This document shows, in pieces, positions 43,752 through 51,352 of a stretch of 64,000 nt of DNA. Position 1 is the stretch's first letter. Each line of letters begins with the position of its first letter. The notes under the pieces are model-generated. The model searched no databases. It was not told where the DNA came from and saw nothing but the letters and a program-made list of their open reading frames with translations. A program made the position numbers and the translations under genes. The stretch is from CAZSSM01 sp964609385. GTDB lineage: Bacteria; Planctomycetota; Planctomycetia; Isosphaerales; Isosphaeraceae. The stretch covers positions 1 through 64,000 of the forward strand of contig CAZSSM010000016.1 in assembly GCA_964609385.1 (NCBI GenBank), written 5' to 3'.

Positions 43752-46031
43752 ATGGTTGCCATCAAGTTGCCGGACGGGACCCTCAAGCAGTTCGACGACG
43801 GGGTCACCTCCAAGCAAGTTGCCGAGTCGATCGGCAAACGGTTGGCCGAAGCCGCCGTCGCTGCCGTTGTCGACGGACAGGTCGTCGACCTGGAGCGGCC
43901 GTTAGATGCCGATCCGACCGGTGCGAACGAGCCGGGAGGTAACAGCGACGTCTCGCCGCTGGAACTCCGGTTGTTGACTTCGCGCGATGCCGAGGCTCTT
44001 GATGTGCTCCGTCACTCGACAGCCCACATCATGGCCCGCGCCATTCTCCGGCTCTTCCCCGGGACCAAGCTCGCTTTCGGACCGACTACCGACAACGGGT
44101 TCTATTACGACGTCGATCCGCCCGGAAAAACGCTCTCCGAGGACGATTTCACAGCCATTGAGACCGAGATGGCACGGATCATCGAGTCGGCCGAGCCGTT
44201 TGAACGGTTTTCTCTGCCCGTTGAGCAGGCCGTTCAGTTCGTCGAAGACCTCGATCAGACCTACAAGGTCGAGCACATCCGCGACGAACTCGCGCGGTCC
44301 GATGTACTCAGCTTCTACCGCCAAGGGGAGTTTGTCGACCTTTGCCGAGGTCCCCACATCCCGCACGCCGGCAAGGTCGGGGCCTTCAAGTTGGTCTCCG
44401 TGGCCGGGGCCTACTGGAAGGGTCAGACCGATCGCAAGATGCTCCAGCGCGTCTACGGTACCGCCTTCTTCGACAAGAAAAGCCTCAACGCCTACTTGCA
44501 ACAGGTCGAGGAGGCGCGGAAGCGGGACCACCGGAAGATCGGTCGCGAGCTGGGTCTGTTCACGATCAGCCCGCTAGTCGGCGCGGGCCTGGTGCTCTGG
44601 ATGCCCAAAGGCGCTATCGTCCGAAGCGTTCTCGAGACCTTCATGAAGGAAGAACTGGTCCGGTGCGGCTATCAACCAGTCTACTCGCCACACATCGGCA
44701 AGGTCGAGCTCTACAAAACCAGCGGTCACTATCCCTACTATCGCGACTCGCAGTTCCCGCCGCTCCGGTTGTTCGACGACGCTGCGATGGAGCTGATCGA
44801 CGGGATCGAGAAAGGCACACTCGACGACGCCGCTCAGAAAGTCCTGCTGGCCCGAGCAGGGATCCCCGAGAAGATGCCCCGAGCCAACTCGTCCGGCGAC
44901 GGCAATGGGTCTGATTCGCAAGAGGCTGATCCGGGATCGGTGCTGAACTTTTTCAAGTGTGGGTCCTTGGAGCGGGTCCGTTATGTCGAGCAGTTCGCCG
45001 ATCACGAGGAATACCTCCTCAAGCCGATGAACTGCCCGCATCACATTCAGATCTTCGCGACGCAACCCCGGAGCTATCGAGACCTGCCGCTTCGGTTCGC
45101 TGAGTTCGGCACGGTCTACCGCTATGAGCAGTCCGGCGAACTGGCCGGGCTCACTCGGGTCCGCGGCTTCACCCAGGACGATGCCCACATCTTCTGCACG
45201 GCCGACCAGGTCCGCGACGAGTTCCGCTCGACCATGGAGCTGACCCAGTTCGTTCTGGGCAGTCTGGGCCTGAGCGACTATCGAGTTCGCCTTAGTAAGC
45301 ACGACCCGAACGATCCGAAGTATCAAGGCGCACAAGGTGAAACCTGGACCCGCGCCGAGCAGGACATCCGCGCTGTCATCGAAGAAATGAGCCTAGCCTA
45401 CGAGGAGGCCCCCGGCGAGGCGGCCTTCTACGGTCCTAAGGCTGACTTCATCGTCCGAGACTGCATCGGACGTCAGTGGCAGCTCGGGACCGTCCAGCTT
45501 GATTACGTGCTGCCCGAGCGGTTCGGTCTGGAATACACTGGAGTGGATAACCAACCGCACCGGCCGGTGATGATCCACCGCGCGCCCTTCGGTAGTCTCG
45601 AACGCTTCATGGGGATCCTGATCGAGCACTTCGCCGGCAAATTCCCGCTCTGGCTGGCCCCGGAGCAGGTCCGGGTCTTGCCGATTTCGGATAAATTCAC
45701 AACCTATGCCGATCAGGTCGAACAACGGCTTCGTGCAGTCGACCTTAGGGCTTCGGTCGACCACCGTTCCGAGAAGATCGGCGCGAAGATCCGGGCTGCG
45801 CAACTCGAGAAGGTCCCGGTTATGCTGATCGTCGGGGGGCAAGAGGCCGAGTCGCAGACCGTTTCATACCGCGATCGCGACGAGGGGGATCTCGGATCCT
45901 TGCCGTTGGATGAGGCTGTTGAACGGCTCATCAAGGCCGATCGCGAGCGGATCGTTCCCGAGACCGAGGGCCTCGGCGCGACGGGCTCGGCAGCTATGCC
46001 TGATGAAGGCGACGCCAAGCACACCTACTGA
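43752..46031 (+). CDS. thrS: Threonine--tRNA ligase
   Basis: Charges tRNA-Thr. The 759-residue protein has TGS about 1-62; the editing domain about 65-230 with HSTAHIMARA at 88 and the CRGPHIPHAGKVGAFKL segment; the class II catalytic core from about 255 with KPMNCPHHIQIF (zinc ligand C428) and FAEFGTVYRYEQSGEL; and the anticodon-binding domain from about 650. Between the YKTSGHYPYYRDSQFPP segment and MNCPHH there is about 80 residues of extra sequence (about 336-415) where the E. coli enzyme has a short link. It includes a Gly/Ser/Asp-rich patch. ATG 43752 has GGAG only 2 nt upstream; TTG 43710 is a less likely start. It heads the remodelled thrS-pheT cluster. Confidence 0.96.
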   Translation: MVAIKLPDGTLKQFDDGVTSKQVAESIGKRLAEAAVAAVVDGQVVDLERPLDADPTGANEPGGNSDVSPLELRLLTSRDAEALDVLRHSTAHIMARAILRLFPGTKLAFGPTTDNGFYYDVDPPGKTLSEDDFTAIETEMARIIESAEPFERFSLPVEQAVQFVEDLDQTYKVEHIRDELARSDVLSFYRQGEFVDLCRGPHIPHAGKVGAFKLVSVAGAYWKGQTDRKMLQRVYGTAFFDKKSLNAYLQQVEEARKRDHRKIGRELGLFTISPLVGAGLVLWMPKGAIVRSVLETFMKEELVRCGYQPVYSPHIGKVELYKTSGHYPYYRDSQFPPLRLFDDAAMELIDGIEKGTLDDAAQKVLLARAGIPEKMPRANSSGDGNGSDSQEADPGSVLNFFKCGSLERVRYVEQFADHEEYLLKPMNCPHHIQIFATQPRSYRDLPLRFAEFGTVYRYEQSGELAGLTRVRGFTQDDAHIFCTADQVRDEFRSTMELTQFVLGSLGLSDYRVRLSKHDPNDPKYQGAQGETWTRAEQDIRAVIEEMSLAYEEAPGEAAFYGPKADFIVRDCIGRQWQLGTVQLDYVLPERFGLEYTGVDNQPHRPVMIHRAPFGSLERFMGILIEHFAGKFPLWLAPEQVRVLPISDKFTTYADQVEQRLRAVDLRASVDHRSEKIGAKIRAAQLEKVPVMLIVGGQEAESQTVSYRDRDEGDLGSLPLDEAVERLIKADRERIVPETEGLGATGSAAMPDEGDAKHTY

Positions 46032-46120
46032 GTCACGCAAGTGATCGATGTTCGCGGGAGCTCCCCGAGCGGCGATCCTTCATCATTTTAGGTCGATGCG
46101 GGAAAAATCCTATAAGCAGC

Positions 46121-46165
46121 AGGCCACCGCAGTAGTCAGCGCGTTGGGCGCAGTGACGGTGGCCT
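46121..46165. terminator. Hairpin between convergent thrS and infC
   Basis: Arms AGGCCACCG (46121-46129) and CGGTGGCCT (46157-46165) form a perfect 9-bp stem with an inner GCGC/GCGC pairing. It lies between the stops of thrS and infC and could serve both strands. Confidence 0.65.
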
Positions 46166-46205
46166 TTGGATCAAAGGACTCGGGTCGAAATCGACTCCGT
46201 TCCGC

Positions 46206-46745
46206 TCAGCGGGGAGCGACCAACGCAGTCATAAACTTGCCCTCACGCGAAGGCAACTTCTCGACCTTGGCGACTTCCTCAAGCTCTTTCAGAACCTGAG
46301 AGATGACACGATGGCCTTCATCGATATGAGCCATCTCGCGACCACGGAACTGGAGCTTGACCAGGACCTTGTCCTTCTGTTCCAGGAAGTCCTTAGCCCG
46401 CTTGACCTTAACACGAATATCTTCAACACCGGTCTTGGGTCGGACGCGGATCTCTTTAACGACCGATTGGTGCTGCTTCTGTTTGTGAGCGCGCTTCTTC
46501 TGCTCGTACTTATACTTGCCGTAATCCATAATCTTGCAGACGGGCGGTCGCTCGTTAGGGGCAACCTCAACGAGGTCGAGTCCCTGCTCACGGGCGGTCT
46601 CAAACGCCTTCACCGTCGGCATCACGCCTAGCATTGTCCCATCGGTGCTGATCACGCGGACCGGCGAGATCCGGATCTGGTCATTAATGCGTTGGGCGTT
46701 ATTGTCGCGGGGATCCCGATCGCGATCGAAAAACCGAGGAGGAAT
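46206..46745 (-). CDS. infC: Translation initiation factor IF-3, ATT start
   Basis: IF-3 binds the 30S subunit, prevents premature 50S joining and checks the start codon. The 179-residue protein has the N-terminal domain (RINDQIRISPVRVISTDGT, LDLVEVAPNERPPVCKIMDY), the linker with KYEQKKRAHKQKQH, and the C-terminal domain (KEIRVRPKTGVEDIRVKVKR, LQFRGREMAH). No ATG or GTG lies at the proper N-terminus. The codon ATT at 46745 is preceded by GGAG with 8-nt spacing, whereas the upstream TTG (46769) has no ribosome site. ATT start codons in infC are known to allow IF-3 to repress its own translation. Unlike the usual arrangement it lies opposite to rpmI-rplT. Confidence 0.95.
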   Translation of the reverse strand: MPPRFFDRDRDPRDNNAQRINDQIRISPVRVISTDGTMLGVMPTVKAFETAREQGLDLVEVAPNERPPVCKIMDYGKYKYEQKKRAHKQKQHQSVVKEIRVRPKTGVEDIRVKVKRAKDFLEQKDKVLVKLQFRGREMAHIDEGHRVISQVLKELEEVAKVEKLPSREGKFMTALVAPR

Positions 46746-47219
46746 GGCTCTGTCTCCTGATGACCTCAAGGTTCAACGACGCCTGACCCCGTGCCGAGGC
46801 GCCTCGCACCGAATAGGCCTACGTCGTGGGGCCGCGGCAATCGCCCGATGCGGCGACCTTCGAAATGTTTCGAGTCATCCAACCCGAACACTCCGGATAC
46901 CACGAAGGCACCGAGTTCCTAGGATCCTACAAATCGCTTGGGGACTCGACACTCTACCTACGACAATCATATAGTATCGGGTTACGAACCACCCGCGTCA
47001 AGAGACGTTCTAGCCATTCGGCACGCAGAATGCATTTTCCATTATGACGGTTCGCGATCCCCGATCGAGCGGGGCAACTCATCGTATGAGATCAGCAAAC
47101 CGATCCAAGTGGATCGTTCTGGATCACGTCTCGACCTCCGGATAAGGTATGTCTCAAGAGGTCTTAGAGGTCCTCGAGAAATTCGATCGAGACGCGGAAG
47201 GGATCGGACCGGACTGACC
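46746..47219. other. Divergent intergenic region between infC and the DUF4430-like gene
   Basis: About 470 bases that hold the infC leader and the promoter of the DUF4430-like gene. The inverted repeat 46791-46809 (GTGC-CGAGGC-GCCTCG-CAC) lies about 46 nt upstream of the infC start and can fold in the infC transcript. I looked for a cobalamin riboswitch and saw no B12-box-like sequence. No gene seen. Confidence 0.4.
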
Positions 47220-47675
47220 ATGCTTGACTCTTCCCAGTCAGATCGTCCCAGCCAGATTAGACGCGTGTGCTTCGGGTTTGGAGTCACGGTCGTTTTGTTG
47301 CTGGTGCTCACAGTCTCCGAGGCATGTAACCGTCGGGACGTCCCGGAAGTCAACGACCGAAAGGCTCCTCCTGATTCTCCGGCTGAGACGGTTGTCCTAC
47401 GGTTGCGGATCATCGCAGCGGATCGCCTCGAGATCGATGCCACCAAGCAGGTTCCCCTTGGAATCGGGGGGCTCGACGCAATGAAGCGGCTGATCGCATT
47501 GGAATCGCGGACATACTCAGGACTTGGTGAGTTTGTCACGAGCCTCTGCGGAGTCGAGGCGTCGACAGATCAATACTGGGCCCTCTACGTGGATGGTGAA
47601 TACTCACAGGTCGATATCGCTAGCATCCAAATCGATAAGGACACGGACATTGAGTGGAAACTCCAAGATCAGTGA
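47220..47675 (+). CDS. DUF4430-like (transcobalamin C-terminal-like) probable lipoprotein
   Basis: A 151-residue exported protein. The ATG at 47220 starts a signal with VTVVLLLVLTVSEAC; Cys36 follows a weak lipobox (S-E-A-C), suggesting a lipoprotein. The mature part has the DUF4430 pattern: TVVLRLRII, a GIGGLDAMKRLIALES helix, SGLGEFVTSLCGV, YWALYVDGEYSQV and a final strand DTDIEWKL. DUF4430 is related to the C-terminal domain of transcobalamin/intrinsic factor and to sugar/cobalamin-binding SLBB-like folds. The next gene is a small integral membrane protein of transporter type, 58 nt downstream. A binding role for a small ligand such as a corrinoid is inference. The start lacks a close ribosome site. 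Confidence 0.72.
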   Translation: MLDSSQSDRPSQIRRVCFGFGVTVVLLLVLTVSEACNRRDVPEVNDRKAPPDSPAETVVLRLRIIAADRLEIDATKQVPLGIGGLDAMKRLIALESRTYSGLGEFVTSLCGVEASTDQYWALYVDGEYSQVDIASIQIDKDTDIEWKLQDQ

Positions 47676-47733
47676 TCGTCGAACGTCCGAAGCCTCGGAT
47701 CCGGTCGGCAACCCGGATTCAACGCGTCCCTTG

Positions 47734-48264
47734 ATGCTCGAAGGGTTGTTAATCGCCGCCTTAGTCATGCTCGGCGTAGTCGGTCGTCTCCTGCCCCACC
47801 CCCCGAATTTCACCCCGGTGGCTGCCGCCGCTCTATTTGGTGGCTTCCTGATTCGCGATTGGCGTTTGGCGTTGCTCGTCCCGCTGATCATCATGTTTAT
47901 CAGTGATCGCTTCCACACCATCTACCAGCCTGAGATCCTGGTCGTCGTCTACGGATCGCTCTGCCTGCCAGTGGTTCTCCGAAGGTTCCTTCGATCACGC
48001 TTGACACCGTTTCGGGTCGCCGGCTGCGCTTTGGCCTCGTCGCTCCTGTTTTATTTACTAACCAATTTCGCGTTCTGGTGGTTCAGCCCGTTCTATTCTC
48101 ACGATTTGCCTGGATTGCTGGCCTGCTACGTCGCGGGACTCCCATTCCTGAAGTACACCCTGGCCGGGGATCTGTTCTGGTCTAGCGGGCTCTTCGGCGC
48201 CTATGCCTTGGGCTGCTCGGTGATGGAAACCAGCCGAGGATCACTGGCTCGACCGCTCTCCTGA
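47734..48264 (+). CDS. DUF6580-like membrane protein (ECF-transporter S-component-like)
   Basis: A 176-residue integral membrane protein with five or six TM segments. The pattern LPHPPNFTPVAAAALFGGFL near the start, then RDWRLALLVPLIIMFISD and LLFYLLTNFAFWWFSP, is the signature of the DUF6580 'putative transport protein' family, which resembles substrate-binding S components of ECF vitamin transporters. No energy-coupling ATPases are in the window. It follows the DUF4430-like lipoprotein gene, so the two may form a small uptake pair. The ATG at 47734 has no ribosome site and a GTG or other codon upstream could be used. The two genes interrupt the usual infC-rpmI junction. Confidence 0.75.
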   Translation: MLEGLLIAALVMLGVVGRLLPHPPNFTPVAAAALFGGFLIRDWRLALLVPLIIMFISDRFHTIYQPEILVVVYGSLCLPVVLRRFLRSRLTPFRVAGCALASSLLFYLLTNFAFWWFSPFYSHDLPGLLACYVAGLPFLKYTLAGDLFWSSGLFGAYALGCSVMETSRGSLARPLS

Positions 48265-48375
48265 CTTCAAAGGGAGTTCGCTCCAAGACCATCGCTGGCT
48301 TTGACCACCAAACCACAGTGGATCACGAGACCAACCTCGAGTGCGGAGAGTCGTCCATCTCTCATGGGGTTGGCC

Positions 48376-48404
48376 TTGGCAGGTCGCGACGGCGGTGCTA
48401 GTTT
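48376..48404 (+). promoter_or_regulatory. Possible sigma-70-type promoter for rpmI-rplT
   Basis: TTGGCA (48376-48381) and TAGTTT (48399-48404) are 17 nt apart, about 155 nt upstream of rpmI. The -35 matches 5 of 6, the -10 only 3 of 6. Hairpins in the leader (for example 48536-48556, partly paired next to the rpmI ribosome site) might be targets for L20 autoregulation. This is inference. Confidence 0.25.
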
Positions 48405-48558
48405 CTACAACTTGACCGGACTGTTCCCCGACGGAACGATGAGTTCGGTCGGGAATCTGAAACCTTGCAGGTCTCGAGCGCACAAGACTCGACGTCAGAT
48501 CCCCCAATTTCCCACACGATCAAAAAGGGGCCGCGTTCTTCGGCTCCAGGGTGTTGTT

Positions 48559-48900
48559 ATGCCGAAGATGAAGACCCACAAAGGTACTAAGAAGCGGTTC
48601 AAGATCACCGGCTCGGGCAAGGCGGTCCACAAGCGGGTCGGCTCGTCTCACCTGATGAGCCACAAGAACGGCAAACGGGTCCGAAACTTGAGGCGTCCTG
48701 GGATCCTCATCATCGAGGCTGAGTCGGCCCGGATCCGAAAAGCCTTGGGCGTTCGCAAGCGTCGCGTTAGCCCGAAGCGGTTGGCCGAACTGGAGATGCT
48801 CAAGGCTCGGGCTGCTGCTCGCCTCGAGGAATCGGGGGAATCTCCCGGCACTCTGAGATCGGACGCTGTCCCTCAAGCTGACGCTCCGGCGTCTGAGTAA
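48559..48900 (+). CDS. rpmI: 50S ribosomal protein L35 with a C-terminal extension
   Basis: The first 65 residues are a full L35: MPKMKTHKGTKKRFKITGSG, then SSHLMSHKNGKRVRNLR and IRKALGV. The frame continues for about 48 more residues, first a basic helix (SPKRLAELEMLKARAAARLE), then a Ser/Pro/Ala-rich tail ending PQADAPASE, giving 113 residues against the usual 64-66. The ATG has AGGGTG 5 nt upstream. L35 is a late-assembling 50S protein that stabilises the exit-tunnel side. rplT follows after 195 nt that contain a hairpin. Confidence 0.95.
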   Translation: MPKMKTHKGTKKRFKITGSGKAVHKRVGSSHLMSHKNGKRVRNLRRPGILIIEAESARIRKALGVRKRRVSPKRLAELEMLKARAAARLEESGESPGTLRSDAVPQADAPASE

Positions 48901-49043
48901 GCGCGCACTCGATCTTCACCTATCCTCCGGGAAGGCCGATCTGGTCCTCGATCGTGCCATCTGTGTCGTCTGACCGAAGGACTTGGTAGCGAACGGTCAA
49001 CCCAATCCGCATCAATCACTCATTTTCCATAGCATCTTCGATG

Positions 49044-49077
49044 CGGAGCCCTATGTGATCGGGCTCCGTTTGGTTTT
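49044..49077 (+). terminator. Terminator-like hairpin between rpmI and rplT
   Basis: Arms CGGAGCCC (49044-49051) and GGGCTCCG (49061-49068) form a perfect 8-bp stem with a 9-nt loop, followed by TTTGGTTTT. It ends 18 nt before the rplT ATG, so it could attenuate transcription into rplT or act in translational control; in the latter case it may not be a terminator. Confidence 0.65.
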
Positions 49078-49095
49078 CCTAAGCGAGTCACGTCC

Positions 49096-49524
49096 ATGCG
49101 ATCTCCCAAGGGGGCGGCCCGAAACAAGGCCAAGAAGCGACTCTTCAAGGCTGCCAAGGGATATGTCGGCGGTCGCCGTCGACTGCTCCGAACGGTCAAA
49201 GAGACCTTGATCCGAGCCGGCGTCTTCGCCTATCGCGACCGCCGTCGCAAGAAGCGCGACTTCCGTCGCCTATTCATCACCCGCTTGACTGCCGCCGCCC
49301 AGATGCGCGGTCTGCGTTACAGTCGACTGATTCACGGCCTGAAGCTGGCCCGGATCACGCTCGACCGCAAGAGCCTCTCGGAATTGGCGATCTTCGATCC
49401 CGAAACCTTCGACGCGATCGTCGAGAAGGCTTGGGCCGAACTCGACCAGGAATCCCAACGAATCGCGGCACGCGACCAGGCCCGCGCTGCGGCTAAGGCA
49501 AAGCCTGAGCCGCAACCGGTGTGA
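49096..49524 (+). CDS. rplT: 50S ribosomal protein L20
   Basis: An early-assembly 50S protein that in E. coli also represses the rpmI-rplT operon. The 142-residue sequence carries the family core KRLFKAAKGYVGGRRRLLRT, YRDRRRKKRDFRRLFITRL and LRYSRLIHGLKLARITLDRK, with LSELAIFDPETF later. It has an extra C-terminal tail rich in Ala, Lys, Gln and Pro compared with the usual 118. The N-terminus (MRSPKGAARNKAKKRLF) is close to the normal R/K-rich start. No strong ribosome site precedes ATG 49096; the hairpin just upstream may control access. Confidence 0.96.
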   Translation: MRSPKGAARNKAKKRLFKAAKGYVGGRRRLLRTVKETLIRAGVFAYRDRRRKKRDFRRLFITRLTAAAQMRGLRYSRLIHGLKLARITLDRKSLSELAIFDPETFDAIVEKAWAELDQESQRIAARDQARAAAKAKPEPQPV

Positions 49525-49819
49525 TCCGCGGCATCGCCCCCGATTTTTCAGAGATGGCCATGGCGATTTCATGACCACGCCCGAGGGATCGGCCGTAGAA
49601 TCATTGGGCGATCCCTCATCGTTTCTGAACGCCGTCCGTGACCTTGCGAAGCCAGGAAACAGTCGTCTGTGATTGCCTTGGAACGCCTTAAGGCGCGTCG
49701 CTTCGGGGCTCCTGACGGATCGGCTTCTGCGGGCCTGGTTTGAACTCGAACAAGACACGTCGTCGCAAACCATTGTCCCTTGCGTTCTCGTCTTCGAATC
49801 GACCGAGACCTCTCCCACG
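49525..49819. other. Intergenic region between rplT and pheS
   Basis: Nearly 300 bases without a gene. It includes the hairpin at 49583-49617. Sequence upstream of the pheS ATG is open in frame back to 49673 but lacks family similarity. No tRNA-like T-box was recognised. Confidence 0.4.
49583..49617 (+). terminator. Terminator-like hairpin between rplT and pheS
   Basis: Arms GAGGGATCG (49583-49591) and CGATCCCTC (49609-49617) form a perfect 9-bp stem and are followed by ATCGTTTCTG. It could terminate or attenuate transcription from rplT into pheS. Confidence 0.55.
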
Positions 49820-50848
49820 ATGACGACCTCGACCGAACCGAACGCCGTGTCGAAGCCCTCGGACAACCCCTTGGCGGACCTCGATGCCTTGGAGTCGCTC
49901 GGCGTCGAAGCGTTCGGGGACGCCTGCGACGCGGATCGTGTCGAGGCGTTACGGATCGAGTTCCTCGGTCAGAAGCAAGGGCGAATCAAGCAGGCTCAGG
50001 AACGGCTTAAGACCCTGCCCAAAGAATGGAAGCGCGATTACGGTCAGCGGTTCAATGCCGTCAAGACGCGTTTGGAAGCGGCCTGGGAGACGGCTAAGAC
50101 CCGCGTCGAGCAGGTCGCCACCGTCGACCAGCGGATTGACGTGACGCGACCGGGAATCCGGCCTCGGATCGGTCGCCGACACCCCCTGACCCGGACCGCA
50201 GCCGACTTGATCGAACTGTTCGGTCGACTCGGCTTCACCGTGGCGCGGGGGCCGGAGGTGGAGGATGCTCATCACAACTTCGAGGCACTGAATATCCCTG
50301 CCTCGCACCCAGCCCGCGAACCGACCGACAACTTCTATTTGCCCGGCGGACTCCTGTTACGGAGCCAGACCAGTACGGTTCAGATCCGGGTCATGGAGCG
50401 GCAACCGCCTCCCGTCCGAATCATTGCCATCGGGCGCGTTTATCGGCCCGACGAGGTCGATCCAACGCACACGTTCATGTTCCACCAAATCGAAGGTCTG
50501 ATGGTCGCCGAGCATGTGACGATGGCCCAGCTCAAGACGGTACTCCGACTCTTCGCCGAAAGCTACCTGGGGCAAGAAGCGACGATTCGATTCCGACCCT
50601 CATTCTTCCCGTTCACCGAGCCGAGCGTCGAGGTGGACGTGCTCTGGCACGGTCGCGATCGCTGGGTCGAAATGGGTGGTGCCGGGATGGTTGACCCGAA
50701 CGTCCTCCGGAATGTGGGCTATGATCCCGAGTCGGTGACCGGATTCGCCTTCGGCCTCGGGATCGAGCGGATCTGCATGCGTCGCTACGGGATCGACGAT
50801 ATCCGCGAACTCTACAAGAACGACCTGCGATTCCTCCGCCAATTCTGA
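49820..50848 (+). CDS. pheS: Phenylalanine--tRNA ligase alpha subunit
   Basis: The catalytic alpha chain of the alpha2beta2 enzyme. The 342-residue protein has an N-terminal coiled coil (about 35-95), then the class II core: VARGPEVEDAHHNFEALNIP (motif 1 region), LLRSQTSTVQIRVM, RVYRPDEVDPTHTFMFHQIE, FTEPSVEVDVLW and the motif 3 segment AFGLGIERICMRRYGIDDIR. The ATG at 49820 gives the usual length; the frame opens at 49673. It is followed by a small unknown gene and then pheT. Confidence 0.96.
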   Translation: MTTSTEPNAVSKPSDNPLADLDALESLGVEAFGDACDADRVEALRIEFLGQKQGRIKQAQERLKTLPKEWKRDYGQRFNAVKTRLEAAWETAKTRVEQVATVDQRIDVTRPGIRPRIGRRHPLTRTAADLIELFGRLGFTVARGPEVEDAHHNFEALNIPASHPAREPTDNFYLPGGLLLRSQTSTVQIRVMERQPPPVRIIAIGRVYRPDEVDPTHTFMFHQIEGLMVAEHVTMAQLKTVLRLFAESYLGQEATIRFRPSFFPFTEPSVEVDVLWHGRDRWVEMGGAGMVDPNVLRNVGYDPESVTGFAFGLGIERICMRRYGIDDIRELYKNDLRFLRQF

Positions 50849-50943
50849 TCGATCCAGAGCGATGATACGTTGCTGTTGTCGACGGCGAGAGGTCATCATT
50901 CGGTAGATCTCCACAGGCCCAACCAACTTCGAGGAGCAGGCAG

Positions 50944-51183
50944 ATGACTCAAGATCCTGGTAAGGTGGTGGTCTCGTCCGGATTGTCGACGGGAGGGCTC
51001 CAAATTCATCACCGCGATTTCCCAGAAATCCGGGCTGAAGGTGAGTCGCCCACCGAGGCCGCCTCGTACCTGATCAATAAGCTCAATGGTGCCCTCGATA
51101 CGGCACTGACCGATTGGCGACGTCAAGGGATCGAGACCGCCATCGCCGATGTTTCGGCCTTCGCCGATCAAACCAAGAACTGA
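50944..51183 (+). CDS. Small conserved-looking protein of unknown function between pheS and pheT
   Basis: A 79-residue protein with a good ribosome site (GGAG 8 nt before ATG 50944). It contains a strand-rich start (GKVVVSSGLSTGGLQIHHRD) and a helix with RAEGESPTEAASYLINKLNG, reminiscent of HicB-like or ferredoxin-like small domains, but this is weak. No TM segment and no known catalytic motif. It sits 95 nt after pheS and 169 nt before pheT in the same direction, so it is probably co-transcribed with both. Confidence 0.72.
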   Translation: MTQDPGKVVVSSGLSTGGLQIHHRDFPEIRAEGESPTEAASYLINKLNGALDTALTDWRRQGIETAIADVSAFADQTKN

Positions 51184-51352
51184 TCCGATCATCTGCTTGA
51201 AGCTCTCAAAGTCGCCCGGATCCGAATCGATTCCAGGCTCGTCCCAGTCGGATCCTTGGCCCTCGGCGTCCTCTCCCCACTCCTCGACACCGTCGCGCCT
51301 GCGAGGTACCTGCCTCAGCACGTCGCGCCTCGATCCAGCCCCTTGATCTCCC

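Noticed and set aside
46121..46165. Hairpin read as part of a cobalamin riboswitch because of GGCCACCGCAG
   Set aside because: The surrounding conserved elements are missing and the position between convergent gene ends fits a terminator.
46746..47219. Possible cobalamin riboswitch before the DUF4430-like gene
   Set aside because: I looked for the B12-box and the conserved core and saw neither.
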